Source of the DNA: Frateuria defendens
Lineage (GTDB): Bacteria; Pseudomonadota; Gammaproteobacteria; Xanthomonadales; Rhodanobacteraceae
Reading direction: 5' to 3'
NCBI RefSeq assembly: GCF_001182895.1
Contig: NZ_LFQR01000005.1
Coordinates: forward strand, 18,524 to 82,523
Length of the DNA: 64,000 bases
Each line of letters begins with the position of its first letter. Position 1 is the stretch's first letter. Positions 7,330 through 14,946 of this stretch are shown in pieces. The position numbers and the translations under genes were made by a program. The notes beneath the pieces are model-generated. The model saw nothing but the letters and a program-made list of their open reading frames with translations, was not told where the DNA came from and did no database searches.

Positions 7330-8319
7330 TTGGAACAGATCGAATGGGGTAACAGCGGCATCACGAGTTCGCGCATCGGCCTGGGCACCTGGGCCATCGG
7401 CGGCTGGATGTGGGGCGGCACCGACGAGGCGGCATCCATCGCCACCATCCACGCCGCGCTGGAGCGCGGCATCAGCTTGATCGACACCGCGCCGGCCTAC
7501 GGCCAGGGCCGCTCGGAGGAGATCGTGGGCAAGGCGCTGGCCCAGGGCGGCCGCCGCGCGCAGGCGCAGATCGCCACCAAGGCCGGCCTCACCTTCCGCG
7601 ACGGACCGGACAAGCCGCCCTTCCGCGACTCCAGCCCCGCGCGCCTGCGCCAGGAGGTGGAGGATTCGCTGCGCCGCCTGCAAACCGACGTGATCGACCT
7701 CTACCAGATCCACTGGCCCGACCCGCGCACGCCACTGGAGGACACCGCCCGCGCGCTGGAAGACCTGCATCGCGCCGGCAAGATCCGCGCGATCGGCGTC
7801 AGCAACTTCTCGCCCGAGCAGATGGACACCTTCCGCGGCGCCGCCCCGCTGGTGGCCGCGCAGCCGCCCTACAACCTGTTCGAACGCGAGATCGAGGCCG
7901 ACGTGCTGCCCTACGCGAAGCAGCACGATCTGGTGCTGCTGTGCTATGGCGCGCTGTGCCGCGGCCTGCTCTCCGGCCGCATCCGCGCCGACACCGTCTT
8001 CGAGGGCGACGACCTGCGCAAGCTGGACCCCAAGTTCCAGCCCGAACACCTGCCGCACTACCTTGCCGCGGTGGAGGAACTGGCGACGCTGGCCCGGCAA
8101 CGCTACGGCAAGAGCGTGCTGGCGCTGGCCGTGCGCTGGGTGCTGGCGCAGGGCCCGACCATCGCGCTGTGGGGCGCGCGCCGCCCGGACCAGCTCGACG
8201 CCGTGGACGGCGTGGACGGCTGGCAGCTCGACGCGGCGGCGCTGGCCGAGATCGACGCCATCCTCGCCCGCCACGTGCCCGAACCGGTGTCGCCGGCGTT
8301 CATGGCGCCGCCGCTCTAA
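7330..8319 (+). CDS. Aldo/keto reductase (YhdN/AKR11-like), TTG start
   Basis: A 329-aa NADPH-dependent oxidoreductase of the long AKR branch. Tetrad motifs are LIDTAPAYGQG (Asp, Tyr), ATKAGL (Lys) and DLYQIHWPDP (His), with the C-terminal LWGARRPDQL cofactor loop. The first ATG (7297) gives an extra eleven residues unlike the family, whereas a GAAGGAG ribosome site at 7317-7323 lies six bases before TTG at 7330, giving the expected start EQIEWGNSGITSSRIGLG. TTG is therefore chosen. It is divergent from a LysR gene and followed about 105 bp later by a second reductase. The substrate is unknown, and detoxification of aldehydes or ketones is the general role. Confidence 0.85.
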   Translation: MEQIEWGNSGITSSRIGLGTWAIGGWMWGGTDEAASIATIHAALERGISLIDTAPAYGQGRSEEIVGKALAQGGRRAQAQIATKAGLTFRDGPDKPPFRDSSPARLRQEVEDSLRRLQTDVIDLYQIHWPDPRTPLEDTARALEDLHRAGKIRAIGVSNFSPEQMDTFRGAAPLVAAQPPYNLFEREIEADVLPYAKQHDLVLLCYGALCRGLLSGRIRADTVFEGDDLRKLDPKFQPEHLPHYLAAVEELATLARQRYGKSVLALAVRWVLAQGPTIALWGARRPDQLDAVDGVDGWQLDAAALAEIDAILARHVPEPVSPAFMAPPL

Positions 8320-8336
8320 GGCGCGCGTCGGACTCG

Positions 8337-8368
8337 TTCGCTACGGACGTCCAGACGTCCGTAGCGAA
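8337..8368. repeat. Perfect hairpin (14-bp arms, CCAG loop)
   Basis: Arms TTCGCTACGGACGT and ACGTCCGTAGCGAA flank CCAG just after the first reductase stop. No T-tract follows on either strand, so it is a REP-like or attenuating hairpin rather than a classical terminator. Its core GGACGTCCAGACGTCC recurs exactly at 34500-34515 inside a coding sequence. Confidence 0.7.
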
Positions 8369-8407
8369 CGCCCCTATTCCCGCCCCACCATTCCCGACTC
8401 CCGGCCC
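8369..8407. repeat. Partial copy of the GGGAAT-type intergenic repeat
   Basis: The stretch with CCTATTCCC and ATTCCCGACTCCCGGC matches the right-hand half of the palindromic repeats at 39531-39609 and 42061-42150 in the ATP synthase operon. The left half is absent. It lies directly before the ribosome site of the second aldo/keto reductase. Confidence 0.5.
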
Positions 8408-8425
8408 CAACAAGGATCCCCCGCC

Positions 8426-9481
8426 ATGGAATACCGCCTGCTCGGCCGCTCCGGCCTCAAAGTCTCTACCCTCACCATGGGCACCATGACCATGGGCGGC
8501 CAGGGCGCCTTCGCCAAGGTCGGCAACGTGGGCATCGAGGAGGCGCGCCGCCAGATCGACCTGTGCCTGGACGCCGGCGTGAACCTGCTCGACACCGCCG
8601 ACGTCTACTCCAGCGGCGCCTCCGAGGAGATCATCGGCCAGGCCCTGGGCGACAAGCGCCAGCAGGTGCTGATCGCCAGCAAGGCGCGCTTCCCGATGGG
8701 CCCCGGCCCCAACGACCGCGGCCTCTCGCGTCACCACCTGGTGCGCGCCTGCGAGGCGAGCTTGAAGCGCCTGCGCACCGACGTGATCGACCTCTACCAG
8801 GTGCACGAGTGGGACGGCCTCACGCCGCTGGAGGAAACGCTGGAGGCGCTCGACAGCCTGGTGCGCCAGGGCAAGGTGCGCTACCTCGGCTGCTCCAACT
8901 ACTCCGGCTGGCACCTGATGAAGGCGCTGGGCATCAGCGAGCGCGAGCACTACCAGCGCTTCGTGAGCCAGCAGATCCACTACACGCTGGAGGCGCGCGA
9001 GGCCGAGTACGAGCTGCTGCCGATCGCGGTGGACCAGGGCGTGGGCGTGCTGGTGTGGAGCCCGCTGGCCGGCGGCCTGCTCTCAGGCAAGTACCGCCGC
9101 GACGCGCAGTCGCCCGAGGGCAGCCGCAAGCTGGCCGGCTGGAACGAGCCGCCGATCCGCGACGAGGAACGCCTGTGGCGCATCGTCGAGGCGCTGGTGG
9201 CGATCGCCGGCGCGCGCGGCGTCTCCGCCGCCCAGGTGGCGCTGGCCTGGCTGCTCGGCCGGCCCGGCGTGGTGTCGCTGGTGGTGGGCGGGCGCACCGA
9301 GGCGCAGTTCAAGGACAACCTCGCCGCCGCCGACCTGAAGCTCAGCGAGGCGGAGCGCCGCACGCTCGACGAGGTCAGCGCGCCGCCGGTGCTCTACCCC
9401 TACTGGCACCAGCTCAACACCGCCAAGGACCGCCTGAGCGAGGCCGACCTCGCCCTGCTCGGCCCGCACGTGGCGGGCTGA
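8426..9481 (+). CDS. Aldo/keto reductase
   Basis: A 351-aa NADPH-dependent oxidoreductase, only moderately like its neighbour at 7330. Visible features are MEYRLLGRSGLKVSTLTMG at the N-terminus, Asp and Tyr in LLDTADVYSSG, Lys in IASKAR, and VHEWDG where most AKRs have IHW, so the His is kept while the following residues vary. IHYTLEAREAEYELLP and VWSPLAGGLLSGKYRR follow. The overall pattern fits the group that includes YakC-like and pyridoxal-reductase-like enzymes. It is separated from the upstream reductase by a hairpin and partial repeat, so expression may be uncoupled. Substrate unknown. Confidence 0.85.
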   Translation: MEYRLLGRSGLKVSTLTMGTMTMGGQGAFAKVGNVGIEEARRQIDLCLDAGVNLLDTADVYSSGASEEIIGQALGDKRQQVLIASKARFPMGPGPNDRGLSRHHLVRACEASLKRLRTDVIDLYQVHEWDGLTPLEETLEALDSLVRQGKVRYLGCSNYSGWHLMKALGISEREHYQRFVSQQIHYTLEAREAEYELLPIAVDQGVGVLVWSPLAGGLLSGKYRRDAQSPEGSRKLAGWNEPPIRDEERLWRIVEALVAIAGARGVSAAQVALAWLLGRPGVVSLVVGGRTEAQFKDNLAAADLKLSEAERRTLDEVSAPPVLYPYWHQLNTAKDRLSEADLALLGPHVAG

Positions 9482-9602
9482 ACGCGCGCGGTCAACCGGC
9501 CGCCCGCGCCGCGCGTCTAGGCATGGACATTTGCCCTCGGCACGAGACCCTTCGCCCATGCCCGACGCGCCACCGCGCCCCGCCACGCCGCGCCCACCGC
9601 AC

Positions 9603-9732
9603 CCTCCAGGCATGGAACCCTCTCCCCACCGGGGAGAAGGTGCCGGCAGGCGGATGAGGGGCCCGACGGAGCGTAGAAGAAGGAAGCTTGCGCTCCGTAG
9701 CGCCCTCACCCCGGCGGGGAGAGGGAGCCAAC
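9603..9732. repeat. CCCTCTCCCC-type intergenic palindromic repeat
   Basis: Two mini-hairpins, CCCTCTCCCCACCGGGGAGA at the left and CCCTCACCCCGGCGGGGAGA at the right, bracket a spacer that contains GGAAGCTTGCGCTCC. Repeats of this look are common between genes in Xanthomonadales. A shorter, diverged relative lies near 23668-23691. Confidence 0.6.
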
Positions 9733-9813
9733 GCCAATAGGCAACGCCAACGCAAGCATGCAGACCGCGCGATCCGCCCGGCCTTAGCGACCCGCAACGC
9801 CCCCGCGCCGGCA

Positions 9814-9843
9814 CGAAAAAGGCGCCACGCAGGCGCCTCTTTC
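9814..9843. terminator. Bidirectional rho-independent terminator
   Basis: GGCGCC-ACGCA-GGCGCC stem (extended to AGGCGCC) with five A residues on the left and TCTTT on the right. It therefore ends in a T-run on both strands, serving the plus-strand reductase and the minus-strand DUF4156 gene. Confidence 0.8.
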
Positions 9844-9862
9844 ATCTTCGAACGGGGACCGC

Positions 9863-10273
9863 TCACCCCTTGACCGGGAACGTCTGCGTCCCGCCCGAGG
9901 GTGGCGTCGAGCCCTGGCCGGCCGGCGCGGTGGTGCGGGCCGGCGCCGGCGCGCCGCGGGCGCCGCACTGGTAGGCGCCCCACGGCTGCGAGCCCTCGCT
10001 GGGCTCGGCCAGCGGCTTGATGGTGTCGGCGCCGAGCTTGGCGGCCTCGTTGCGGGCCATCACTTCCAGTTCGTCGCGCACCTTGATGTCGTTGCGGTCG
10101 ACCGGGCCCACCCGGCTCATCACCGAGACGGTGACTTTGCCCATGTCGCGGCAGGCGGAGACGTCGCCGCCCCAGGCGGTACGCACGCGCCGGCCCGCCT
10201 CGTCGAGCGTGATGCCCCAGGTGCAGGCGCCGAGCAGCACGGTGGGAACGAGCAACAGCAGGGTCTTGCGCAT
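9863..10273 (-). CDS. DUF4156 family lipoprotein
   Basis: A 136-aa lipoprotein. It starts MRKTLLLLVPTVLLGAC, a textbook signal peptide with lipobox LLGAC (Cys17). The DUF4156 core follows: ITLDEAGRRVRTAW, ACRDMGKVTVSV, and the highly conserved ELEVMARNEAAKLGADTI (about residues 70-90). The C-terminal 35 residues are Pro/Ser/Thr/Gly-rich. The start at 10273 is chosen because it gives the lipoprotein signal and has GGAG upstream; a longer frame to 10330 lacks both. It is anchored in the outer or inner membrane. The family is widespread in gammaproteobacteria with no firm function. Confidence 0.85.
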   Translation of the reverse strand: MRKTLLLLVPTVLLGACTWGITLDEAGRRVRTAWGGDVSACRDMGKVTVSVMSRVGPVDRNDIKVRDELEVMARNEAAKLGADTIKPLAEPSEGSQPWGAYQCGARGAPAPARTTAPAGQGSTPPSGGTQTFPVKG

Positions 10274-10367
10274 GGAAAGCTCCGCGATGGACGAATGAAG
10301 AAGGGCCGGCCCATGCCGGACCGGCCCCATGCTAGCGCGGGGACGCGCGGGCGTCCCGAACGCCGCC

Positions 10368-13250
10368 TTACTTCCCGGTCGCCTTCGCCGCCACCGGCTT
10401 GCCGTCGGCGTCGAGCACCTCGACCGTGCCGAGCTTGAGCGCGCGCACCGGCGCCTCGATCTGCTTGAGGTCGCCCACGATCACCCAGGTCATGGCGTCG
10501 GGCTTCACGATCTCGCGGATCGCCGCTTCCGCCGCCGGCTGGCCCACGCCTTCGAGCCTGGCCTTGAGCGTCTGCACGTAGTCGTCGGGGCGGTCGTACA
10601 GCACGATGCCGTTCACCGCGGCGAGCACCGCGGAGGTGGTCTCGAAGCTGCCCGGCAGGGCGCGGATGCGCTGGTCCTTGATCTTGGCGATCTCGGCCTC
10701 GGTGAGCGGCTTCTCGCCGATCACCGCGCGCGCCTCCTTCAGCACCTCGGCCGCCGACGGCGCGGTCTTGTCGGTCTGCACCGGCGCGTAGAACAGGAAC
10801 GGCCGCTGGCCGAGCGCATCGCGCAGCATGCTGCCCGCGCCATAGGCCCAGCGCTTGTCCTCGCGCAGGTTCATGTTGAGGCGCGAGGTGAAGGTGCCGC
10901 CGAAGGCGCCGTTGGCGACGCCGATGGCGAGGTTGTCCGGCGCCTTGGTGGAGGGCGCCAGCAGGCCGGCCAGGATCAGCGACTGCGGCGCGTCCGGCCG
11001 GTCGATCAGGTACACCCGCGGCCTGGGCTGCGCGGCCACCGCGGCGAGGTTCTTCTTCGGCACCGCGCCGGCGCCGGCCGGTGCTTTCCAGTCGCCGAAG
11101 GCGGCGTCCAGCTGCGGCACGATCTTGGCGAGCGTGGTATCGCCGGCGACCAGGATCTTCACGTTGTCCGGCCGCAGCCAGCTCTGCTGGAAGGCGGCGA
11201 GGTCGGCCGCGCCGAGCGCCTTGATCTCCGCCTCCGTGCCCGAGCCGGTGAACGGGATGCCGTAGGCGTGGCCCGCGCCGTAGAGCAGCGGCGGCAGCGT
11301 GCGCAGGGCGAGGCCGGTGGGCTGGGTCTTCTCCTGCGCGATGCCGGCCAGCCACTGGCCGCGGATGCGATCGATGTCGGCGGCCTTGAACGCCGGGTTG
11401 CGCACGATGTCGGCGAACAGCGCCAGCGAGGGCTGCAGCTGGTCGTTGAGCGCGTCGAGCGAGGCGCTGCAGGTGTCCAGCCCGCAGCCCACGTCGGTGA
11501 TCGCGCCCAGGCGCTGCTTGCGCTTGGACACGTCCACCGAATCCAGGTCCCTGGTGCTCTCGTTCATCAGCGCCGCGGTGAAACTGGCGGTGCCGAGCTT
11601 GCGGCCCTGGTCGGCCGCGTAGCCGGCGTCGAACACCAGTTGCACCTGGGTCACCGGAATGGTGTGGCGCTCGGCCAGCACCACCTCGATGCCGTTCTTG
11701 AGCTTGCCGCGCTGGAGCGCGGGAAAGCTCAAGCTCGGAAACTGATCGACCTCGGGCACGCCCTGGCTGCGGTCCACCGCGTTCGGCGCCGCCACGTAGG
11801 TGTGCGCCGGCGGCGGCACCGGGCTCGGCTTGCCGGCGGCATCGCCCAGCGCGGCCACCGCCTTGTCCTCGGCCTCCGGGTTGAAGCCGGGGCCGGCGGG
11901 CAGCACGGTGAGCGTGTAGTCGCCCTTGCCGAGCCAGGTGTCGGACGCCGCCTTGACGCTGGCCACGGTGGCCGCCTGCGCCCGCGCCAGGTCCTTCTTG
12001 TAGGCGCCCGGATCGCCGCGGTAGACCTGCCCCTCGGCCAGGATCACCGCCTTGCCGCCGAAGCCGCCCACCTTCTCCAGCCCGCGCACGAAAGCGGCGC
12101 GGTTGGCGACCTTGGCGCGGTCCAGCTCGTCCTGGGTCGGCCCTTCGGCGAGGAACTTCTTCAGTTCGTCCGCGATGGCCGCCTCGACCTTCGCCGACTC
12201 CACGCCCTGCTTCACGTCGGCCTGGATCTGCACCTGGCTGGCCAGCGCGAACGGCGCGATGCTGGCGGAGACGTCGTCCACCAATTTGTCCCGGTACACC
12301 AGCCGCTGGTACAGCCGCGAGGTCTTGCCGCCGCCGAGCACGGTGGTGGCGAGGTCGAGCTGGATGGCGTCGTCGCTGCCCAGCTGCGGCACCACCCAGG
12401 TGCGGATGATGCGCGGCTGCGCCACGTGGTCGTGCTGCACGCCGCGGGCGGACCTGGCCAGCGGGGTGATCCACGGCCGCTGGTGCGCCACCGGCGGGCC
12501 GGCGGGGATGTCGCCGAAGTACTTCTCGGCCTTGGCGCGCGCCTCGGCCACGGTGATGTCGCCGGCCAGCACCAGGGTGGTGTTGGCGGCGCCGTAGTTG
12601 TCGTGGAACCACAGCTTCACGTCCGCCAGCGAGGCGGCGTCCAGGTCCGCCATCGAGCCGATGGTGTCGTGCTGGTAGGGGTGGTTGCCCGGGTAGGTGT
12701 TGGAGAGGATGTTCTGGTCCACGCGCCCGTAGGGGCGGTTCTCGCCCTGGCGCTTCTCGTTCTGCACCACGCCGCGCTGGGTGTCGAGCTCCTTCTGGCC
12801 GATCGCGCCGAGCAGGTGGCCCATGCGGTCGGACTCCATCCACAGCGCCATGTCGAGCGCGGTGGTGGGCACGGTCTCGAAGTAGTTGGTGCGGTCGAAC
12901 CAGGTAGTGCCGTCCATGTCGGTGGCGCCGGCGCGCTCGAACGGCTGGAAGTAGGTGCCCTTGTGGTTCTCCGAGCCGGAGAACATCAGGTGCTCGAACA
13001 GGTGCGCGAAACCGGTCTTGCCCTTCGGCTCGTCGGCCGAACCGATGTGGTACCAGATGCTCACCGCCACCACCGGCGCCTTGTGGTCCTCGTGCACCAC
13101 CACGGTGAGGCCGTTGGGCAGGGTGAAGCGGGTGTAGGCGATGTCGGGAATCGCGGCGGCGGAAGCCGGCGGCGCTTCCGCCAGCGCCGGCATCGCGCCG
13201 GCACTGGCGCCAAGGACGCCTGCGATGAGCAGGGCGAGCGGTCGGATCAT
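10368..13250 (-). CDS. M16 family zinc metalloprotease, two-domain, periplasmic
   Basis: A 960-aa pitrilysin-family peptidase with a signal peptide (MIRPLALLIAGVLGASAG, cleavage after ALA). The N-terminal M16 unit carries the inverted zinc motif HLFEH (HxxEH) about 90 residues in, with the downstream Glu region ENRPYGR...DLDAASLADVKLWF. The second unit (from about residue 500) has HTIPVTQVQLVF where a zinc site would be, so it is the usual inactive partner that builds the chamber. The start is set by AGGAGGA ahead of the ATG at 13250. Such proteins degrade peptides in the periplasm or processed secreted substrates. It stands alone, followed by a lipoprotein gene. Confidence 0.9.
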   Translation of the reverse strand: MIRPLALLIAGVLGASAGAMPALAEAPPASAAAIPDIAYTRFTLPNGLTVVVHEDHKAPVVAVSIWYHIGSADEPKGKTGFAHLFEHLMFSGSENHKGTYFQPFERAGATDMDGTTWFDRTNYFETVPTTALDMALWMESDRMGHLLGAIGQKELDTQRGVVQNEKRQGENRPYGRVDQNILSNTYPGNHPYQHDTIGSMADLDAASLADVKLWFHDNYGAANTTLVLAGDITVAEARAKAEKYFGDIPAGPPVAHQRPWITPLARSARGVQHDHVAQPRIIRTWVVPQLGSDDAIQLDLATTVLGGGKTSRLYQRLVYRDKLVDDVSASIAPFALASQVQIQADVKQGVESAKVEAAIADELKKFLAEGPTQDELDRAKVANRAAFVRGLEKVGGFGGKAVILAEGQVYRGDPGAYKKDLARAQAATVASVKAASDTWLGKGDYTLTVLPAGPGFNPEAEDKAVAALGDAAGKPSPVPPPAHTYVAAPNAVDRSQGVPEVDQFPSLSFPALQRGKLKNGIEVVLAERHTIPVTQVQLVFDAGYAADQGRKLGTASFTAALMNESTRDLDSVDVSKRKQRLGAITDVGCGLDTCSASLDALNDQLQPSLALFADIVRNPAFKAADIDRIRGQWLAGIAQEKTQPTGLALRTLPPLLYGAGHAYGIPFTGSGTEAEIKALGAADLAAFQQSWLRPDNVKILVAGDTTLAKIVPQLDAAFGDWKAPAGAGAVPKKNLAAVAAQPRPRVYLIDRPDAPQSLILAGLLAPSTKAPDNLAIGVANGAFGGTFTSRLNMNLREDKRWAYGAGSMLRDALGQRPFLFYAPVQTDKTAPSAAEVLKEARAVIGEKPLTEAEIAKIKDQRIRALPGSFETTSAVLAAVNGIVLYDRPDDYVQTLKARLEGVGQPAAEAAIREIVKPDAMTWVIVGDLKQIEAPVRALKLGTVEVLDADGKPVAAKATGK

Positions 13251-13410
13251 GCTGTCCTCCTGGACGTCGGGTCCGCCGAGGCTACGCGGTCGCGTCCGCC
13301 GGTCGCAAATGACCAATGGCACGGTGCGAGCGCGCCGGCGGCCGTCCGCCGGCCTGTCCGGCCCTGCCCGCCGGCCGTCCGCGGACAACCGGTGCGCGCC
13401 GGCCGCCATC

Positions 13411-13422
13411 TGACAACTGTCA
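13411..13422. promoter_or_regulatory. Inverted repeat TGACA-AC-TGTCA, possible activator site
   Basis: A short palindrome (14 bp if the flanking C and G are counted) centred about 40 bp upstream of the -24 element at 13455. This suits an enhancer-binding protein or another dimeric regulator. Inferred from symmetry and position only. Confidence 0.35.
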
Positions 13423-13454
13423 GCGAATCAACCGGTTGCATGCCACTCACTGGC

Positions 13455-13470
13455 TGGCACGCGGCTTGCG
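13455..13470 (+). promoter_or_regulatory. Sigma-54-like (-24/-12) promoter
   Basis: TGGCACG-CGGC-TTGC matches the -24/-12 consensus (TGGCACG-N4-TTGC) at every fixed position. The base after TTGC is G instead of A/T. The predicted start is near 13481, leaving a leader of about 34 nt before the small gene at 13515, which has a GGAGA ribosome site. Confidence 0.5.
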
Positions 13471-13514
13471 AAAGTGGTCGTGCGGGAATCCCACATCCAA
13501 CACGGAGAACGACC

Positions 13515-13724
13515 ATGAAATTCGAGACCTTCCTGCTGCACGGCCTGTTCGTCGCCTGCCTGCTGGTGAGCGGCCTGATCCTCGGCTCGATGCTGACCGC
13601 CACGCCGCAAGCGGTGCAGTTGGCCGGCGCGACAAAGGGCGCCAACCTGGGCCTGCTGCTGGCCGCGCCGGGCGGGTGCATGCTGCCGCCCGACGGCGTG
13701 GTGTGCCCGCGGCATGTGGGGTGA
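13515..13724 (+). CDS. Small membrane protein of unknown function
   Basis: A 69-aa protein with one strongly hydrophobic segment (about residues 7-28, FLLHGLFVACLLVSGLILGS) and a short tail containing two Cys residues (CMLPP and CPRHV). The segment could be a signal anchor or signal peptide. GGAGA stands before the ATG. Evidence that it is a real gene: a ribosome site, start codon, plausible sigma-54-type promoter upstream, and a body with no overlap to neighbours. I do not recognise the family. It is transcribed divergently from the M16 protease gene and ends 36 bp before trmL. Confidence 0.6.
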   Translation: MKFETFLLHGLFVACLLVSGLILGSMLTATPQAVQLAGATKGANLGLLLAAPGGCMLPPDGVVCPRHVG

Positions 13725-13748
13725 TCGCTCCGGGGTGGCGATCCGGCC

Positions 13749-13754
13749 GATAAT
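13749..13754 (+). promoter_or_regulatory. -10 box of trmL, implying a leaderless mRNA
   Basis: GATAAT (5/6 of TATAAT) ends exactly seven bases before the trmL ATG, so the predicted transcription start is the A of the start codon or one base before it. No ribosome site can be seen. The -35 region is weak. Confidence 0.5.
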
Positions 13755-13760
13755 CGGCGG

Positions 13761-14225
13761 ATGCTGCACGTCATCCTGTTCCGCCCGGAAATCCCGCCCA
13801 ACACCGGCAACGTGATCCGCCTGTGCGCCAACACCGGCGCCGCACTGCATCTGGTGCGCCCGCTCGGCTTCGCGCTGGACGACGCCCGCCTGCGCCGCGC
13901 CGGCCTGGACTACCACGAGTTCGCCCGCGTGGCGGTGCACGACACGCTGGACGCCTGCCTCGGCGCGCTCGGCCGCCCGCGCGTGTTCGCCTTCTCCACC
14001 CGCGGCACGGCGCGCCACGTGGACGTGCGCTACGCCGACGGCGACGCGCTGCTGTTCGGCTGCGAGACCGCCGGCCTGCCGACCGAGGTGCTCGAGGCGA
14101 TCCCGCCGCCGCAGCGGCTGCGCCTGCCGATGCGCGCGGGCAGCCGCAGCCTCAACCTCTCCAACAGCGTGGCGGTGGCGGTGTACGAGGCGTGGCGGCA
14201 GCTCGGCTTCGACGGCGCGGCGTAG
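13761..14225 (+). CDS. trmL: tRNA (cytidine(34)-2'-O)-methyltransferase
   Basis: A 154-aa SPOUT-fold methyltransferase that puts a 2'-O-methyl group from SAM on the wobble base of tRNA-Leu isoacceptors. The three knot motifs are visible: [20 protein letters not shown] at the N-terminus, [11 protein letters not shown] (about residues 97-107), and the trefoil-knot C-terminal [23 protein letters not shown]. Length and motifs are those of TrmL (formerly YibK). There is no ribosome site; a -10-like GATAAT seven bases upstream suggests leaderless expression. It lies 70 bp ahead of ubiJ in the same direction. Confidence 0.93.
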   Translation: MLHVILFRPEIPPNTGNVIRLCANTGAALHLVRPLGFALDDARLRRAGLDYHEFARVAVHDTLDACLGALGRPRVFAFSTRGTARHVDVRYADGDALLFGCETAGLPTEVLEAIPPPQRLRLPMRAGSRSLNLSNSVAVAVYEAWRQLGFDGAA

Positions 14226-14282
14226 GCGCCGGCCGGCGAGGCCGGGGCACCGATCGATGCCCCGGCTGCGGGATGCCCCCGC

Positions 14283-14288
14283 TACAAT
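14283..14288 (+). promoter_or_regulatory. -10 box of ubiJ, implying a leaderless mRNA
   Basis: TACAAT ends seven bases before the ubiJ ATG (14296), so the mRNA would begin at or one base ahead of the start codon. No Shine-Dalgarno is present between them. Confidence 0.5.
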
Positions 14289-14295
14289 CGCCCGG

Positions 14296-14946
14296 ATGAA
14301 TGCCCCCGCCCCCAATGCCTGGCTGCCCAGGCCGCTGCGCCAGCTCGCCGGCCGCGCGCTGGAACGCGCGCTCGACCACGTGCTCACGCTCGACCCCGAC
14401 ACCCGGCAGCGCCTCGCCGCCCTGGACGGCCGCAGCGTGCAGCTGCACCTGCGCGGCCCGGAGCTGGCGCTGACGGTGCGCGTGGAAGCGGGCCGCCTGC
14501 GCGTCGGCCCGCCGCAGGAGGACAGCGCGCTGCGCGTGGCGGCCAGCCCCGGCAGCCTGCTGGCGATGGCGCTGCGCCGCGGCGAGGAGGCCACCGCGCC
14601 GGGCAAGGTGGAGATCGCCGGCGACGCCGACCTCGCGCGCCGGCTGGAGAAGCTGGCCAGCCAGTTCGCGCCCGACTTCGAGGAAGCCTTCGCGCGCAGC
14701 TTCGGCGACGTGCTTGGCGTACCGCTGGCGCGCGCCGTGCGCGAGGCGCTGACGCACGCGAAGGAAAGCGGCCGCCATCTCGCCGAGGACGGCGCCGACT
14801 GGCTGCGCGACGAGGCGCGGCTCGCGCCCGCGCACGGCGAAGTGGAGGCTTTCCTCGACGGCGTCGACGCGCTGCGCGAGCGCAGCGAGCGGCTCGAGGC
14901 GCGCCTCGCGCGGCTGGAGCGGCGCCTGCGGGGAGCCCGCGCGTGA
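14296..14946 (+). CDS. ubiJ: Ubiquinone biosynthesis accessory factor
   Basis: A 216-aa cytosolic protein with an N-terminal SCP2-like lipid-binding domain (about residues 15-115; [19 protein letters not shown] and [16 protein letters not shown]). The C-terminal helical region ends in a coiled coil rich in Glu/Arg ([19 protein letters not shown]). UbiJ binds polyprenyl intermediates and, with UbiK, supports the ubiquinone-modifying complex. It overlaps ubiB by four bases (GTGA), the standard ubiJ-ubiB pairing, but the usual upstream ubiE is not here. The start at 14296 is preferred to an upstream ATG at 14257 because of the -10 box and the length. Confidence 0.9.
   Translation: MNAPAPNAWLPRPLRQLAGRALERALDHVLTLDPDTRQRLAALDGRSVQLHLRGPELALTVRVEAGRLRVGPPQEDSALRVAASPGSLLAMALRRGEEATAPGKVEIAGDADLARRLEKLASQFAPDFEEAFARSFGDVLGVPLARAVREALTHAKESGRHLAEDGADWLRDEARLAPAHGEVEAFLDGVDALRERSERLEARLARLERRLRGARA

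Larger units (their letters stand above)
9482..9862. other. Gene-free stretch with repeats and terminator
   Basis: 381 bp between the reductase gene and the convergent DUF4156 lipoprotein gene. I see no credible coding frame. It holds a CCCTCTCCCC/GGGGAGAGGG palindromic repeat (9603-9732) and a bidirectional terminator (9814-9843). Confidence 0.75.

Noticed and set aside
8345..8360. Two tandem met-box-like octamers as a MetJ site
   Set aside because: MetJ is not known from this lineage as far as I am aware, the hairpin extends beyond the octamers, and the same core occurs inside a coding gene at 34500-34515 with no methionine genes near either site.
10329..13724. A plus-strand open frame of more than 1,100 codons opposite the M16 protease gene
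   Set aside because: Composition is Arg/Ala/Gly/His-rich without any recognised domain, and the minus strand encodes a full protease with signal peptide and HxxEH motif. Long antisense frames are normal at this GC level.
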